The translations under genes and the position numbers were made by a program. Below the pieces are notes generated by a model, which was given only the letters and a program-made list of their open reading frames with translations, ran no database searches and was not told where the DNA came from. DNA of 64,000 nt from Deltaproteobacteria bacterium (GTDB taxonomy: Bacteria; Bdellovibrionota; Bdellovibrionia; Bdellovibrionales; JAMPXM01), in the NCBI GenBank assembly GCA_017302795.1, contig JAFLCB010000001.1:310001-374000 (forward strand). The letters are read 5' to 3'. This document shows, in pieces, positions 53,548-62,566 of the stretch. Each line of letters begins with the position of its first letter. Position 1 is the first letter of the stretch.

Positions 53548-54337
53548 AGATGAAGTACTCCTTGTTGCCATCAGACCCCAGAATAGGGCTTTCGAAGAAA
53601 TCTTCAACCTTTAGCCCCAACGCAACACAAGTATCCCGAATGGACGTTTCGACTTGCGGATAAAGTTTCGCATCTTTCACGATTCCGTTTTTTCCCAGGC
53701 CCTCGCGCCCAACCTCAAATTGGGGCTTTACAAGTGCCAATATTTTTCCCGAACCTCCATCGGAGGCTGCGGCGGAGTCAGCCAGGAGCGCGGCGGCAGC
53801 AGGTAAAACCAATTTCAAAGAAATAAAAGAAACATCGATCACCACTCGCGAAAATTTTCGGTCGCGGTTTGCTTTCAGAATCAGCGCGCGTGCCGTCGAG
53901 TTTTCGGCTGCGGCATCGCGAGCATTTATTCCCTCTAATAGAGTGACGCGCGAGTCGGTGCGCAACTTTTCTGCTAGCTGGCCATGTCCGACGTCGACGC
54001 CGACCACGCCTAATGCGCCTGCCTGAAGAAGACAGTCCGTAAATCCGCCGGTTGAAATTCCCAAATCTAAAACTGTATGGCCGCGAACATCGAAATCAGG
54101 CAGTCGTTGAAGCGCACCGGAAAGCTTAAGGCCCCCGCGAGAAACAAACTCGGGGCCATCAGTTTCGGCGACTTCTATTTGAAACTCAGCTTCAGGAACG
54201 GTGAGACTAGATTTTTTCACGAGCTGACGGCGTCCGCGAGCGTCAATCAAATGAACTCGCCCTTCGCCAATCAGCTCTTGAGCTTTTTGCCGAGAGCTCA
54301 CTTTTCCGTTTTCTACGAGCCAGACATCGATCCGCAC
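53516..54337 (-). CDS. tlyA: TlyA-family rRNA 2'-O-methyltransferase
   Basis: The 273-residue product has an N-terminal S4 RNA-binding domain (MRIDVWLVENGKVSSRQKAQ) and a FtsJ-like SAM domain (DLGISTGGFTDCLLQAGALG). TlyA methylates 16S/23S rRNA cytidines in some bacteria and affects capreomycin sensitivity; its label as a hemolysin is historical. The GTG at 54337 has GAGG five bases upstream. It follows ispA by 11 bases in an operon. Confidence 0.9.
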   Translation of the reverse strand: MRIDVWLVENGKVSSRQKAQELIGEGRVHLIDARGRRQLVKKSSLTVPEAEFQIEVAETDGPEFVSRGGLKLSGALQRLPDFDVRGHTVLDLGISTGGFTDCLLQAGALGVVGVDVGHGQLAEKLRTDSRVTLLEGINARDAAAENSTARALILKANRDRKFSRVVIDVSFISLKLVLPAAAALLADSAAASDGGSGKILALVKPQFEVGREGLGKNGIVKDAKLYPQVETSIRDTCVALGLKVEDFFESPILGSDGNKEYFIYATNPQVGLF

Positions 54338-54348
54338 GAATTCCTCGA

Positions 54349-55221
54349 TTAGTGGCTGCGGCGAAGGTTGAATTCAGCGAGTTCGCGCAGAGAGTCCGCG
54401 CGTTCGTCCCAATCGATGATCGCTTCAAGCGCTTCTTCTGTCAGCTCAGCGAGCAATTCCTTCGTTTTCTCTGGCCCAAGAAGCGCACAGTAGCTTCCAG
54501 TCTCTGGTCGCTCCTGGGAATAGTCCAAGATGTCGTCAGCCACTTGGAATGCAAGACCCAGTGATGAAGAGTAATCAGAAAGATCTTCAATCTGATCTTC
54601 ATCGGCGCCCGAAACAATCGCAGCACCGACGGCAGCCACTCGAATCAAGGCGCCGGTTTTTAAAAGATGTAGAAGACGCAGGTCTTCGATATCAAACGCT
54701 GCCTTCTTGGCCGCCATGTCGATCGCCTGTCCGCCGACCATCCCTTGGGATCCAGCTGCTTTTGAAAGCTCAGCGATCGCGCGCACCGCCGCCTCTGGAG
54801 TTTCGACGTAGGCATCTGCCACAATGCCAAAAGCGTCAGTAAGAAGGGCGTCACCAGCAAGAATCGCAGTCGCTTCATCAAACTCTCTATGGTTTGTCGG
54901 CTTGCCCCGCCGGAAGTCGTCATTGTCCATCGACGGAAGATCATCGTGAATCAACGAATAGGTGTGAATGCATTCAACAGCAGCTGCAAACGGCAAGGCG
55001 ATCGAGCGATCCACGCCCAGAGCATCCGCCGTCAGAAGCGCCAATGCTGGACGAAATCTTTTTGCGCCTTCCTGTAAGAGCGAGTAGCGCATCGATTCGT
55101 TCAGCTTGCGCCAACCATCAGCACGTTCGACATCGGGTTGAAAAACGCGATCGAGAAGTGATGCAACTTCGGCAGCCGCTGATTCCATTTTACTTTCAAG
55201 CGTCGGATTATTGGTAATCAT
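54349..55221 (-). CDS. ispA: Short-chain polyprenyl diphosphate synthase (IspA-type)
   Basis: The 290-residue product makes farnesyl or geranyl diphosphate from DMAPP and IPP. The first aspartate-rich motif is SLIHDDLPSMDNDD and the second is QVADDILDYSQE. Length and position after xseB match the xseB-ispA arrangement seen in other Proteobacteria. The ATG overlaps the xseB stop by 4 bases. Confidence 0.95.
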   Translation of the reverse strand: MITNNPTLESKMESAAAEVASLLDRVFQPDVERADGWRKLNESMRYSLLQEGAKRFRPALALLTADALGVDRSIALPFAAAVECIHTYSLIHDDLPSMDNDDFRRGKPTNHREFDEATAILAGDALLTDAFGIVADAYVETPEAAVRAIAELSKAAGSQGMVGGQAIDMAAKKAAFDIEDLRLLHLLKTGALIRVAAVGAAIVSGADEDQIEDLSDYSSSLGLAFQVADDILDYSQERPETGSYCALLGPEKTKELLAELTEEALEAIIDWDERADSLRELAEFNLRRSH

Positions 55222-55454
55222 GCTTCTCCAGAATCGTCATCGGGATCAAAATCGCGCGTAACCGCTTTGCCATCGGCGTCGATAGAAAGCAGGAGCTTCA
55301 CTTTTTCTTCGGCAACAGTCAGTTGCGACTGACATTCGCGAGACATTTTCACGCCCTCTTCAAAGAGCTTCATCGAATCATCCAACGAGAGATCGCCCGA
55401 TTCCATTTTCTCGACGATGTCTTCCAATCGTTTCAGTTTCTTTTCAAACTCCAT
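55218..55454 (-). CDS. xseB: Exodeoxyribonuclease VII small subunit
   Basis: The 78-residue product has the XseB pattern (FEKKLKRLEDIVEKMESGDLSLDDSMKLFEEGV) and binds XseA. It overlaps xseA by 11 bases and ispA by 4 bases, so translation is coupled on both sides. Confidence 0.95.
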   Translation of the reverse strand: MEFEKKLKRLEDIVEKMESGDLSLDDSMKLFEEGVKMSRECQSQLTVAEEKVKLLLSIDADGKAVTRDFDPDDDSGEA

Positions 55455-56997
55455 CGAATTTACTCCTCGTTATTTCAGCTTCAAACTTTCCCTTGGCCAA
55501 GCGAACCTCAACCAGATCGCCCTTTGAAAGAGCGTCCGCATTGGTAATCGCCCGCCCCGCCCTGGTCGCAATCGCATACCCTCTATCTAAAACTTTAAGC
55601 GGACTAAGTCCGTCGAGCATCGCCGCTGATTTTGTAAATCGCGACCGCGCAAAGTCCAATCGCCGCTGAAACCGAGATTTCATTCGGTCGGTATTCATAT
55701 CGAGTTCCAAGCGCGTGCGGTCAATGGATTCGTAAATCATACGCTCAAGCCGGTCGATCAGATCATCACAACGGATGATGGCGTCTGCAATTTTACGTCT
55801 AGGATCCATCAACAGTCTTTGCGACGTGCGAACACGCTCTACCAGTCGATTGATGTGCCCGAGGTAGCTTGCAACTAAACTGCGCTCAAAACGGCGGATT
55901 GATGCCGAAAGTTCGTCTGCGTTTTTCGCGACGAGTTCTGCCGCAGCAGAAGGTGTCGGCGCGCGCAAATCTGCTACGAAATCTGCTATCGTAAAATCGA
56001 CTTCGTGACCTACTGCTGAAATCACGGGAAGACGACTGGCGGCAATCGCTCGCGCCACCGCTTCTTCGTTGAAGGACCACATGTCTTCCACCGAGCCGCC
56101 ACCTCGGCCGACAATGATGACGTCGGCATCCGTCAGGCGATTTGCGAGCTCAAGCCCGCGAACAATTTCTGCGGTAGCTTTTACGCCCTGAACCGCACAT
56201 GGGACGATAGTGATTTTTGCAGCTTTGTAGCGGCGTCCAAGTACGTTCAACATATCGCGAATCGCTGCGCCTGACGGAGATGTGACAATTGCGATGTGTC
56301 GGGGCGCGGTGGGAATTGCGCGCTTGCGACTTGAATCGAATAAGCCTTCGGCTTGCAGCTTTCGCTTTAGTTGTTCAAACGCTTTTTGAAGTGCACCCGC
56401 GCCAACGGGTTCCATGGTTTCGCAAAATATTTGATAGTTACCTCGCGGCTCGTAAACGGTAATTTTACCGCGAACCACGACTTCCATTCCATCTTCGGGC
56501 TTAAACCTCAGTTGGGAATTGAACCCGCGGAACATCACTGCGCTGATCTGCGCCTCTTTGTCTTTGAGGCTAAAATAAAAGTGGCCCGACGGATGTGCCT
56601 TGAAGTTTGAAATTTCCCCACGCAGCCACAGCGTTGAAAACTCGTCCTCTAACCGTCTACGAATCAATTTGTTCAACGCACCGACGGTAAGAATTTTCGG
56701 CTCTAAATTGACGGACGCGGCAGGAGTTGGCGCAGCGGGAGGCCCATTGGGAGGCCCGGAATGTAAGGTCTGACCCGCGCTCGGCGGTGGACTCTCGACT
56801 GGCGAAGATTTTGTAGGTGGCGTTGTAGGTGACGTTGTAGTTGGTTGTGTAGTTGGCTGTGTAGTTAGTTGTGCAGCTGGCATTTTTGGTTTCGGAAAAT
56901 CCAACTTCGACCAATCACTCCAACTGAGTTGCTCGGTTGCGACGGGCGGTGCTCCCGCCTTTGGCGTCGATTTAGATTTTCCTGATTTCCCTGCCAT
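55444..56997 (-). CDS. xseA: Exodeoxyribonuclease VII large subunit with Thr/Pro-rich extension
   Basis: XseA is the catalytic subunit of the single-strand exonuclease, with an N-terminal OB-fold. The core is visible from about residue 100 (ILTVGALNKLIRRRLEDEF, then VTSPSGAAIRDMLNVLGRR and PVISAVGHEVDFTIADFVAD). The 517 residues exceed the usual 450 because of a low-complexity N-terminus rich in Thr, Pro and Gln, which at the DNA level has imperfect short repeats near 56818-56872. The ATG at 56997 is the only good start. Confidence 0.94.
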   Translation of the reverse strand: MAGKSGKSKSTPKAGAPPVATEQLSWSDWSKLDFPKPKMPAAQLTTQPTTQPTTTSPTTPPTKSSPVESPPPSAGQTLHSGPPNGPPAAPTPAASVNLEPKILTVGALNKLIRRRLEDEFSTLWLRGEISNFKAHPSGHFYFSLKDKEAQISAVMFRGFNSQLRFKPEDGMEVVVRGKITVYEPRGNYQIFCETMEPVGAGALQKAFEQLKRKLQAEGLFDSSRKRAIPTAPRHIAIVTSPSGAAIRDMLNVLGRRYKAAKITIVPCAVQGVKATAEIVRGLELANRLTDADVIIVGRGGGSVEDMWSFNEEAVARAIAASRLPVISAVGHEVDFTIADFVADLRAPTPSAAAELVAKNADELSASIRRFERSLVASYLGHINRLVERVRTSQRLLMDPRRKIADAIIRCDDLIDRLERMIYESIDRTRLELDMNTDRMKSRFQRRLDFARSRFTKSAAMLDGLSPLKVLDRGYAIATRAGRAITNADALSKGDLVEVRLAKGKFEAEITRSKFDGV

Positions 56998-57099
56998 GCG
57001 CGGGATACTAGAAAGCCGAGGTGCACGAAGTCAAAGGTGAAGTCAGTAGAAGCGACCCGGAGAATCGCGAATCCGATAAGCGAATCCTGCAAGTCAGAA

Positions 57100-57327
57100 T
57101 TAAAAACCCCAGAGCCCCTGCAGGATCCAAGTGGCACCAACGAATAGGCAAATCCACGCCAACGGCCCGTGAGCAAGAAATCGCGAACGATGTGGCTCTG
57201 GCAATCTTTCATTTGCAAGCTGAATCAGCTTCGGTTGGCTCAATACCAAAATCATGACCGCCCCATAGGCAAATGCCAGCCAAGGTACGATTTTATCGAG
57301 GGTTTCGTGAAAGGCATGAGGTGTCAT
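57100..57327 (-). CDS. Small two-helix membrane protein
   Basis: The 75-residue product has two hydrophobic segments (WLAFAYGAVMILVLSQP and LAWICLFVGATWILQGLW) starting at an ATG at 57327 with GGA nearby. An upstream in-frame extension to 57408 has a less plausible start. No family recognised. Confidence 0.55.
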   Translation of the reverse strand: MTPHAFHETLDKIVPWLAFAYGAVMILVLSQPKLIQLANERLPEPHRSRFLAHGPLAWICLFVGATWILQGLWGF

Positions 57328-57435
57328 AGAAATCCATCGGATTTTTTTTTCCGTCTCTCGATGCGCCAAAGGTCCAATAAAAATGTGAGAAGTTATTAAG
57401 AATCGCAATTTGTAGCTACGCTTCGGCGCGAGCTC

Positions 57436-57444
57436 TGGTATTCT
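57436..57444 (+). promoter_or_regulatory. Extended -10 promoter for the 6S RNA
   Basis: TGG followed by TATTCT (57439-57444) gives an extended -10 element. The predicted start is near 57451, the 5' end of the 6S fold. A -35 element at proper spacing is weak. Confidence 0.55.
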
Positions 57445-57450
57445 GGCCGT

Positions 57451-57636
57451 GGGTTTGTTGGCAATAGCCTCCAGACAAAAGAGACCCTACAAGTTTTAAT
57501 TTAGGGGACTGTCCCTGGTGATGGTGTGCAAGCTTGGCCCTTTGGGGATCCGAGAAGCCTGAAGTCGCTAAATGGTCGCCCACCTTAAACACCACGGGTC
57601 TCTCTGTCTGTTGAGCGCCAGCAGCCCTTTTTTTTT
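57451..57636 (+). ncRNA. ssrS: 6S RNA
   Basis: 6S RNA mimics an open promoter and binds sigma70 RNA polymerase in stationary phase. The plus strand shows the conserved core GATCCGAGAAGCCTGAAG, near the E. coli tccgagaagcctt, preceded by a GGTG-GCA-GCT-GG-like segment. The ends pair: gttggc with gccagc and ccagacaaaagagaccc with gggtctctctgtctg, giving a long rod with a central bubble. A run of T residues (57628-57636) closes it. Length about 186 bases, near the family norm. The reverse strand can fold too but lacks the terminator at its 3' end. No ygfA-type gene follows. The short reading frame on the other strand is an artefact. Confidence 0.85.
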
Positions 57637-57876
57637 GCCTTAGGCAATAGACCGTTTTGTTTGCCTTCGGCAAAACTGATAGCGTCTCAATCTGAGACAC
57701 CAAACCTCTATCAATCGCGACCAACATCTAGTCCTACTTCTCCACTCGGTTTTCCACATCTCGCTTTCAAAGGCGATCGGCAGTACCTACGTCGAACCTC
57801 TAAGCAACAGGACGTTAAACGGCACCGCACTTGCTGTTAGACTGTGTAGATCAACGTCAACAAGGGGCCAGGACGA

Positions 57877-59634
57877 ATGAAACGCTTCTCATCGAAACTT
57901 TCTCTGTCGAACTGTCAGACAGGTGTGAGAGAGACCGTCAATTTGATCTTCGGATCAGCTTCGAAAATCACAACGGCCTTAACTCTGGGTTTCACTTTGG
58001 GCAGCGGCGGAATTGCGGCAGCAAGCCCGGCGATTACGACACCGGGTGGAGACTCATCCGCGATGTCGCACTATCAGACCGTACTGTATTGTGCCGACAA
58101 GATGGACAAACCGATTTGCAAATCCTTATTTCAAGATCGACCGGATCCATCGGTCGCAATTAGGACAAGATCCTGCGAACGTCTTAGCGAAGAGATTAGT
58201 AAGGCCGGCGAAAAAGCCGCAAAAGCATGTAGCGGAGCCAATCTTGGCGGCAGCAACTTTAGCCGCTGCTTCAGCCAAATTTCGTGGTGTCGGGACGCAG
58301 AAGATGAAATTCTCACAATGGCCGAAGATGAAGAAACGTCTGAGGATTCGTTCTGTGACGCCTCCCTGGCCAACAAGTGCGGCGGCCTTCCTCGCTATGC
58401 AGAAAGCAGAAACTTCCGTGAAGAAGAAAAGGAAGCAGAGCGCGATCGTCTAGAGTCAAAGCGAGCGCTTGATGATCTCAACAAAGAACGAAAAGAAGCC
58501 CAGCGCGACCTCTTGAAAAAGCAACGCGAGATGCAAGAGTCGCAGCAAGACGCCGCCTATGAAGTTCGCAAGATGGAACGAGAAATTGCGAAAGACATGG
58601 CCGATCAGTTTAAGGAAGTTCAAGAGGGCCAGAAGAAAGCCTTTGAGGATGCGCAGAAAACTTATCAGGAAATGGATGCCGCCTACATAAAAATGCGCCA
58701 AGAGTCGCGCAATATGGCCTTGAAAGTAGATCAAGCAAAAGACGAATTTCACGGTAAGTGTATTGCGCAAGCAGAATCGCAATTCAGAACTGCAGAGGCC
58801 GCACGTTTAGCGGCGAAGAAAACCGCGACCAAAAAGAATGCGGGGTCTGCGTCACGCCTAGCCGGAACATCGCGAAGAAACGCGGCGAACGCAACGCGAA
58901 CACGAAACTTCGATTACTCTGCTTACTTAAACGAATGCTTGAATGCCCAAACTGGCGTTGGAAAATCTTTATCGAATTCCGTTCGCGCGGCAGAACGCGA
59001 AAAAGCTGCGAACGACCAGTTCCTTGCTGAACAAGCGACGCTGATCGAACAGCAGCGCCAGACGATGCTGAAGAAGCTTGGCGAAATGGAAGGCGTAGTG
59101 AATGGTCAGAATGAAGAAATCGTAAAGAGCACGAACGAGCGAACCCAGCAGCTGTACGAAGAACAGCAGCGAATCGCGCAAAAGAACCAAATGCGCCTAC
59201 AGGAATTCCAACAAGAACAACAGTTGTTAATGGGTGATATCGATTCCCGAATTCAGACCGAAAACCAACAGTTCATGCGCCATCAATCTGAAAGCACGGC
59301 GGCACAACGCCGAGTTGCCTGTTCAGGTGGCGCCGCGCGAAGATCAGAGCGAACTTCAGAGCGAATGGGCGAAGCATTTGGGGAAGCGGTCGAATTGATT
59401 GGTGGCGTTCATTCGATGTGCAGGCAGTTCGAGTCAAACTGCCCTGTTGATGCTGTCTCGTCTACGGACGATGGTGCCGTCCGCGCGGTCGCTTCTGCGC
59501 CAATACCCACGGCAGCAGACGGCTTCAAATTTTCTTTGCCTCAACCTTGTGTGCTGTCCCGCGATGTCGATATTAAACGAACTGACAAGAAGAAAAATCG
59601 GCCACGCTACTCAGCTCCTGGCACCGACATTTAG
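57877..59634 (+). CDS. Exported coiled-coil protein, Cys-containing, unknown function
   Basis: The 585-residue product has a membrane or signal segment near residues 30-50 (ITTALTLGFTLGSGGIAAASP). A cysteine-containing region of about 120 residues with ten cysteines follows. Most of the rest, from about 165 to 470, is charged coiled coil (EEEKEAERDRLESKRALDDL onwards). The C-terminal part has more cysteines (RVACSGGA, MCRQFESNC, QPCVL). AGGA lies a few bases before the ATG. No family was recognised; disulfides and coiled coils suggest an extracytoplasmic structural or assembly role. Confidence 0.65.
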   Translation: MKRFSSKLSLSNCQTGVRETVNLIFGSASKITTALTLGFTLGSGGIAAASPAITTPGGDSSAMSHYQTVLYCADKMDKPICKSLFQDRPDPSVAIRTRSCERLSEEISKAGEKAAKACSGANLGGSNFSRCFSQISWCRDAEDEILTMAEDEETSEDSFCDASLANKCGGLPRYAESRNFREEEKEAERDRLESKRALDDLNKERKEAQRDLLKKQREMQESQQDAAYEVRKMEREIAKDMADQFKEVQEGQKKAFEDAQKTYQEMDAAYIKMRQESRNMALKVDQAKDEFHGKCIAQAESQFRTAEAARLAAKKTATKKNAGSASRLAGTSRRNAANATRTRNFDYSAYLNECLNAQTGVGKSLSNSVRAAEREKAANDQFLAEQATLIEQQRQTMLKKLGEMEGVVNGQNEEIVKSTNERTQQLYEEQQRIAQKNQMRLQEFQQEQQLLMGDIDSRIQTENQQFMRHQSESTAAQRRVACSGGAARRSERTSERMGEAFGEAVELIGGVHSMCRQFESNCPVDAVSSTDDGAVRAVASAPIPTAADGFKFSLPQPCVLSRDVDIKRTDKKKNRPRYSAPGTDI

Positions 59635-59690
59635 ACTGACAAGTAAGTAGAAGACTAAGAGCTCGGCCAGCGCTGCCTTTTCGTTATGCG

Positions 59691-59720
59691 AGCGCGCCGT
59701 GATGCGGCGCGCTTTGTTTT
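59691..59720 (+). terminator. Rho-independent terminator after the coiled-coil gene
   Basis: The hairpin agcgcgccg-tgatg-cggcgcgct is followed by ttgtttt, 57 bases after the stop codon and 45 bases before PBP1A. Confidence 0.85.
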
Positions 59721-59764
59721 ACTAAGTTGAGCCATCCGCCTGCGATGAGCTACTCTTTTGCTCT

Positions 59765-62566
59765 ATGAAATTCCTGAAATTCTTTTCGATCAAAAAGCTG
59801 ATTGCCCTCGTATTAGCCGCGGTACTGATTGGCGTTGTCGCCGTGTCTGCGGTCTTCGTTGCGGCATCAAGTTCGCTTCCGCAAATCATGGCCGTCAGCG
59901 ATTACAAACCTCGTCTTGTCAGCGATGTCTTTGCCCGGGGCGGTGAACGTATTGGTGAATACAAATACGAAGTTCGAAAACTTGTGACGATCGACAAAGT
60001 ACCGAAACAAATGATCGACGCCTTCTTGGCGATCGAAGATCGTCAGTTCTACGAACACACAGGAATTAACTACCTCGCTATTGCACGAGCGATGTTGACT
60101 AACCTGACTTCCAGCCGAACCCAAGGTGCATCGACGATCACGCAACAGCTGGCGAAGCAGTTATTTCTTTCGCCCGAGCGAACCTACACCAGAAAAATCA
60201 AAGAAGCATTGCTCGCGAAAAAGTTGGAAGAGAATTTATCGAAAGACGAGATTCTTTATTTGTACCTGAACCAAATCTTCTTTGGTTCGGGCGCAAACGG
60301 TGTCGCTGCAGCGGCGGATATTTATTTTAGAAAAACTTTAGACAAGTTGACGCTTGCGGAAATCGCAGTGATCGCCGGGCTTCCACAGCGACCAAGTGCT
60401 TATTCGCCTATTCGAAATCCGAAACTTGCAAAAGGTCGACAGCGCGAAGTTTTGAACGCGATGGTTGCCTTCGGAAAAATCACACAAGCAGAAGCTGATA
60501 AAGCTTTTAATGAGCCGCTGACTGTTTACCTCGAAAAGGAATATAATTCGATCGCGCCGTTTGCGGTCGAAACAATCCGCCAGATTCTTGTCGAAAAAAT
60601 CGGTGAGAACAAAGTTATCAATGAAGGTATTCAGGTTTACACGACCATTGATTTTAATCAGCAAAAGGCGGCTCAGGAACAAGTGCGCGCGGGACTTCGA
60701 GAGGTCGATAAACGACAAGGGTATCGCGGGCCTCTGAAAAACTTGAAAACTCCGGAAGAGGTGGAAAAACTTTTAGGTGAAGTCCGAGCGAAGCTGATGG
60801 AAGAACTTTCTCCCGTTCGCGTGGTGACGCCTGAAGGTGCCGTGAAGGAAGAAACACCCGCAGATTTCAAAAAACCGTACCGAAAGCTCGATGCAAAAGG
60901 ACAGGTCGTCGGAAATCTTCCGCCCTATGCTCTGCTCGATCGCGCGGTCGAAGTTGTCGTCACGCGGGTCGACGATGATTTGGGCCTTGTGTATGTGCGT
61001 CTCGCAGAAAGCGAAGCACTGATGGACATCGCAGATCTCGAGTGGGCGCGAAAGCCTGATCCCCAAATCAATGCCGAGCGAGCGCCGAAAGTCACGAAGC
61101 CGTCGGCGGTGTTGAAATCGGGCGATGTTGTGCTAGCGAAAATTCTTGGAGATCGCTTTGTTTCACCGCGAGAAAAAGAACTGACTGCGAAAATCGCCAG
61201 CATCAAAAAAACCAATGCCCGTTACATTGCTCCAGACTTCAATCTTTATGCGCGTGTAGCGCTTGAACAAGAGCCGATCGTTCAGGGTTCACTAATCTCG
61301 TTTGACCTGAAGTCCGGCGAAACAGTTGCCCTTGTTGGCGGATATGAGTTTGGTAAATCCGCAGGTCAGTCGGAGTTCAATCGGGCGATCCAAGCCAAAC
61401 GTCAAACGGGTTCGAGCTTTAAGTCGATCGTCTATGCTGCTGCTCTGGATAAAGGCTTCAACCCCGCGACTCCCGTTCAAGATGCCCCAATTGTTTACGA
61501 AGGAGATGCGTCCACTGTTGAGGGCCAAGACACTGATATTAAAAAGTGGAAGCCCCACAATCACGGAGAAAAATTCGCCGGTGACATCCTGTTCCGCAAC
61601 GCACTTGTTCGGTCGCTGAATATTCCTACTGTTAAAATCCTAGAATCCGTCGGCGTTTCGTGGGTGATTGATTACGCTCGCAGGTTCGGTATTTTCTCTC
61701 CGCTCAATGCCGATCTCTCGTTGGGCTTGGGTTCGAGCTCGATGACTCTTTACGAAATGACTCGAACATTCGGTCAATTCGCAAAGCTAGGAAAACGCTT
61801 AAAGCCTTTGATCGTTCACAAAGTTACGGACCGCGAAGGCAATGTTTTGATAGAGAACATCACGCTCGATATGTTCTTCGAAAAAGATCTCGCGCCGATT
61901 GAAGCCGAGTACGAGGAGAAGCGCGTCAGCTACATGCAGTCGCTGAAATCCGGTGAAGGCGCTGCCGCGCCAACCGCCACTCCGTCGGTTCAAGACGGTT
62001 CGCCTCCGGCCGAAGGCGAAGTCGTAGCCGAAGACCCTTCGAAGAGAAAAATTCCGCTGATTTATTTCGAAGATCCCAATCAATTGATGCAGCCACAGAC
62101 GGCGTTCGTCATGACGTCTTTGCTGGCGGCCACTGTGACCGATGAAGGCGGAACAGCTGGCAGAGCTCGCTCGCTGGGGCGACCAACTGCAGGAAAAACT
62201 GGTACAACCAATGGGTATTTTGATGGTTGGTTTGTCGGCTATACTGCACAGTACGCCACCGGAGTTTGGGTCGGCTTTGACGAAGAGCGATCCATGGGTG
62301 CAGGCGAAGTGGGCGGACGCACCGCCCTGCCTATTTGGATCGAATATATGAGGCTCGCGCACGGCGAGGATCAACCTCAACCGTTCGCGGTCCCACCTGG
62401 AATCGTTTTCGCGAATATCGATTCACAAACGGGTAAATTGGCGTCTTCTTCTAGTCGATCTGTAGTGAATCAGGCGTTCGTTCGAGGTACTGAACCTCGT
62501 GAGCTTAGCGGTGCACCTGCGACGCGAGACGATTCTGATTTCTACAAAGAGGACATGGCCGAATGA
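59765..62566 (+). CDS. mrcA: Bifunctional penicillin-binding protein 1A
   Basis: PBP1A polymerises glycan strands and crosslinks peptides. The 933-residue product has an N-terminal membrane anchor and the GT51 glycosyltransferase domain with AIEDRQFYEHTGINY, RTQGASTITQQLAKQLFL and EILYLYLNQIFFGSG. The transpeptidase domain has TGSSFKSIVYAAAL (SxxK), a GSSSM region (SxN-like position) and GKTGTTNGYFDGWFVG (KTGT). A low-complexity insert with SQDGSPPAEGE lies before the last motif. The LpoB-like lipoprotein in this window could be an activator. It overlaps uvrA by 4 bases. Confidence 0.95.
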   Translation: MKFLKFFSIKKLIALVLAAVLIGVVAVSAVFVAASSSLPQIMAVSDYKPRLVSDVFARGGERIGEYKYEVRKLVTIDKVPKQMIDAFLAIEDRQFYEHTGINYLAIARAMLTNLTSSRTQGASTITQQLAKQLFLSPERTYTRKIKEALLAKKLEENLSKDEILYLYLNQIFFGSGANGVAAAADIYFRKTLDKLTLAEIAVIAGLPQRPSAYSPIRNPKLAKGRQREVLNAMVAFGKITQAEADKAFNEPLTVYLEKEYNSIAPFAVETIRQILVEKIGENKVINEGIQVYTTIDFNQQKAAQEQVRAGLREVDKRQGYRGPLKNLKTPEEVEKLLGEVRAKLMEELSPVRVVTPEGAVKEETPADFKKPYRKLDAKGQVVGNLPPYALLDRAVEVVVTRVDDDLGLVYVRLAESEALMDIADLEWARKPDPQINAERAPKVTKPSAVLKSGDVVLAKILGDRFVSPREKELTAKIASIKKTNARYIAPDFNLYARVALEQEPIVQGSLISFDLKSGETVALVGGYEFGKSAGQSEFNRAIQAKRQTGSSFKSIVYAAALDKGFNPATPVQDAPIVYEGDASTVEGQDTDIKKWKPHNHGEKFAGDILFRNALVRSLNIPTVKILESVGVSWVIDYARRFGIFSPLNADLSLGLGSSSMTLYEMTRTFGQFAKLGKRLKPLIVHKVTDREGNVLIENITLDMFFEKDLAPIEAEYEEKRVSYMQSLKSGEGAAAPTATPSVQDGSPPAEGEVVAEDPSKRKIPLIYFEDPNQLMQPQTAFVMTSLLAATVTDEGGTAGRARSLGRPTAGKTGTTNGYFDGWFVGYTAQYATGVWVGFDEERSMGAGEVGGRTALPIWIEYMRLAHGEDQPQPFAVPPGIVFANIDSQTGKLASSSSRSVVNQAFVRGTEPRELSGAPATRDDSDFYKEDMAE

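Noticed and set aside
57416-57727. A 103-codon open frame on the minus strand over the 6S RNA
   Set aside because: It coincides with the 6S RNA fold, has no credible start and no protein-like composition.
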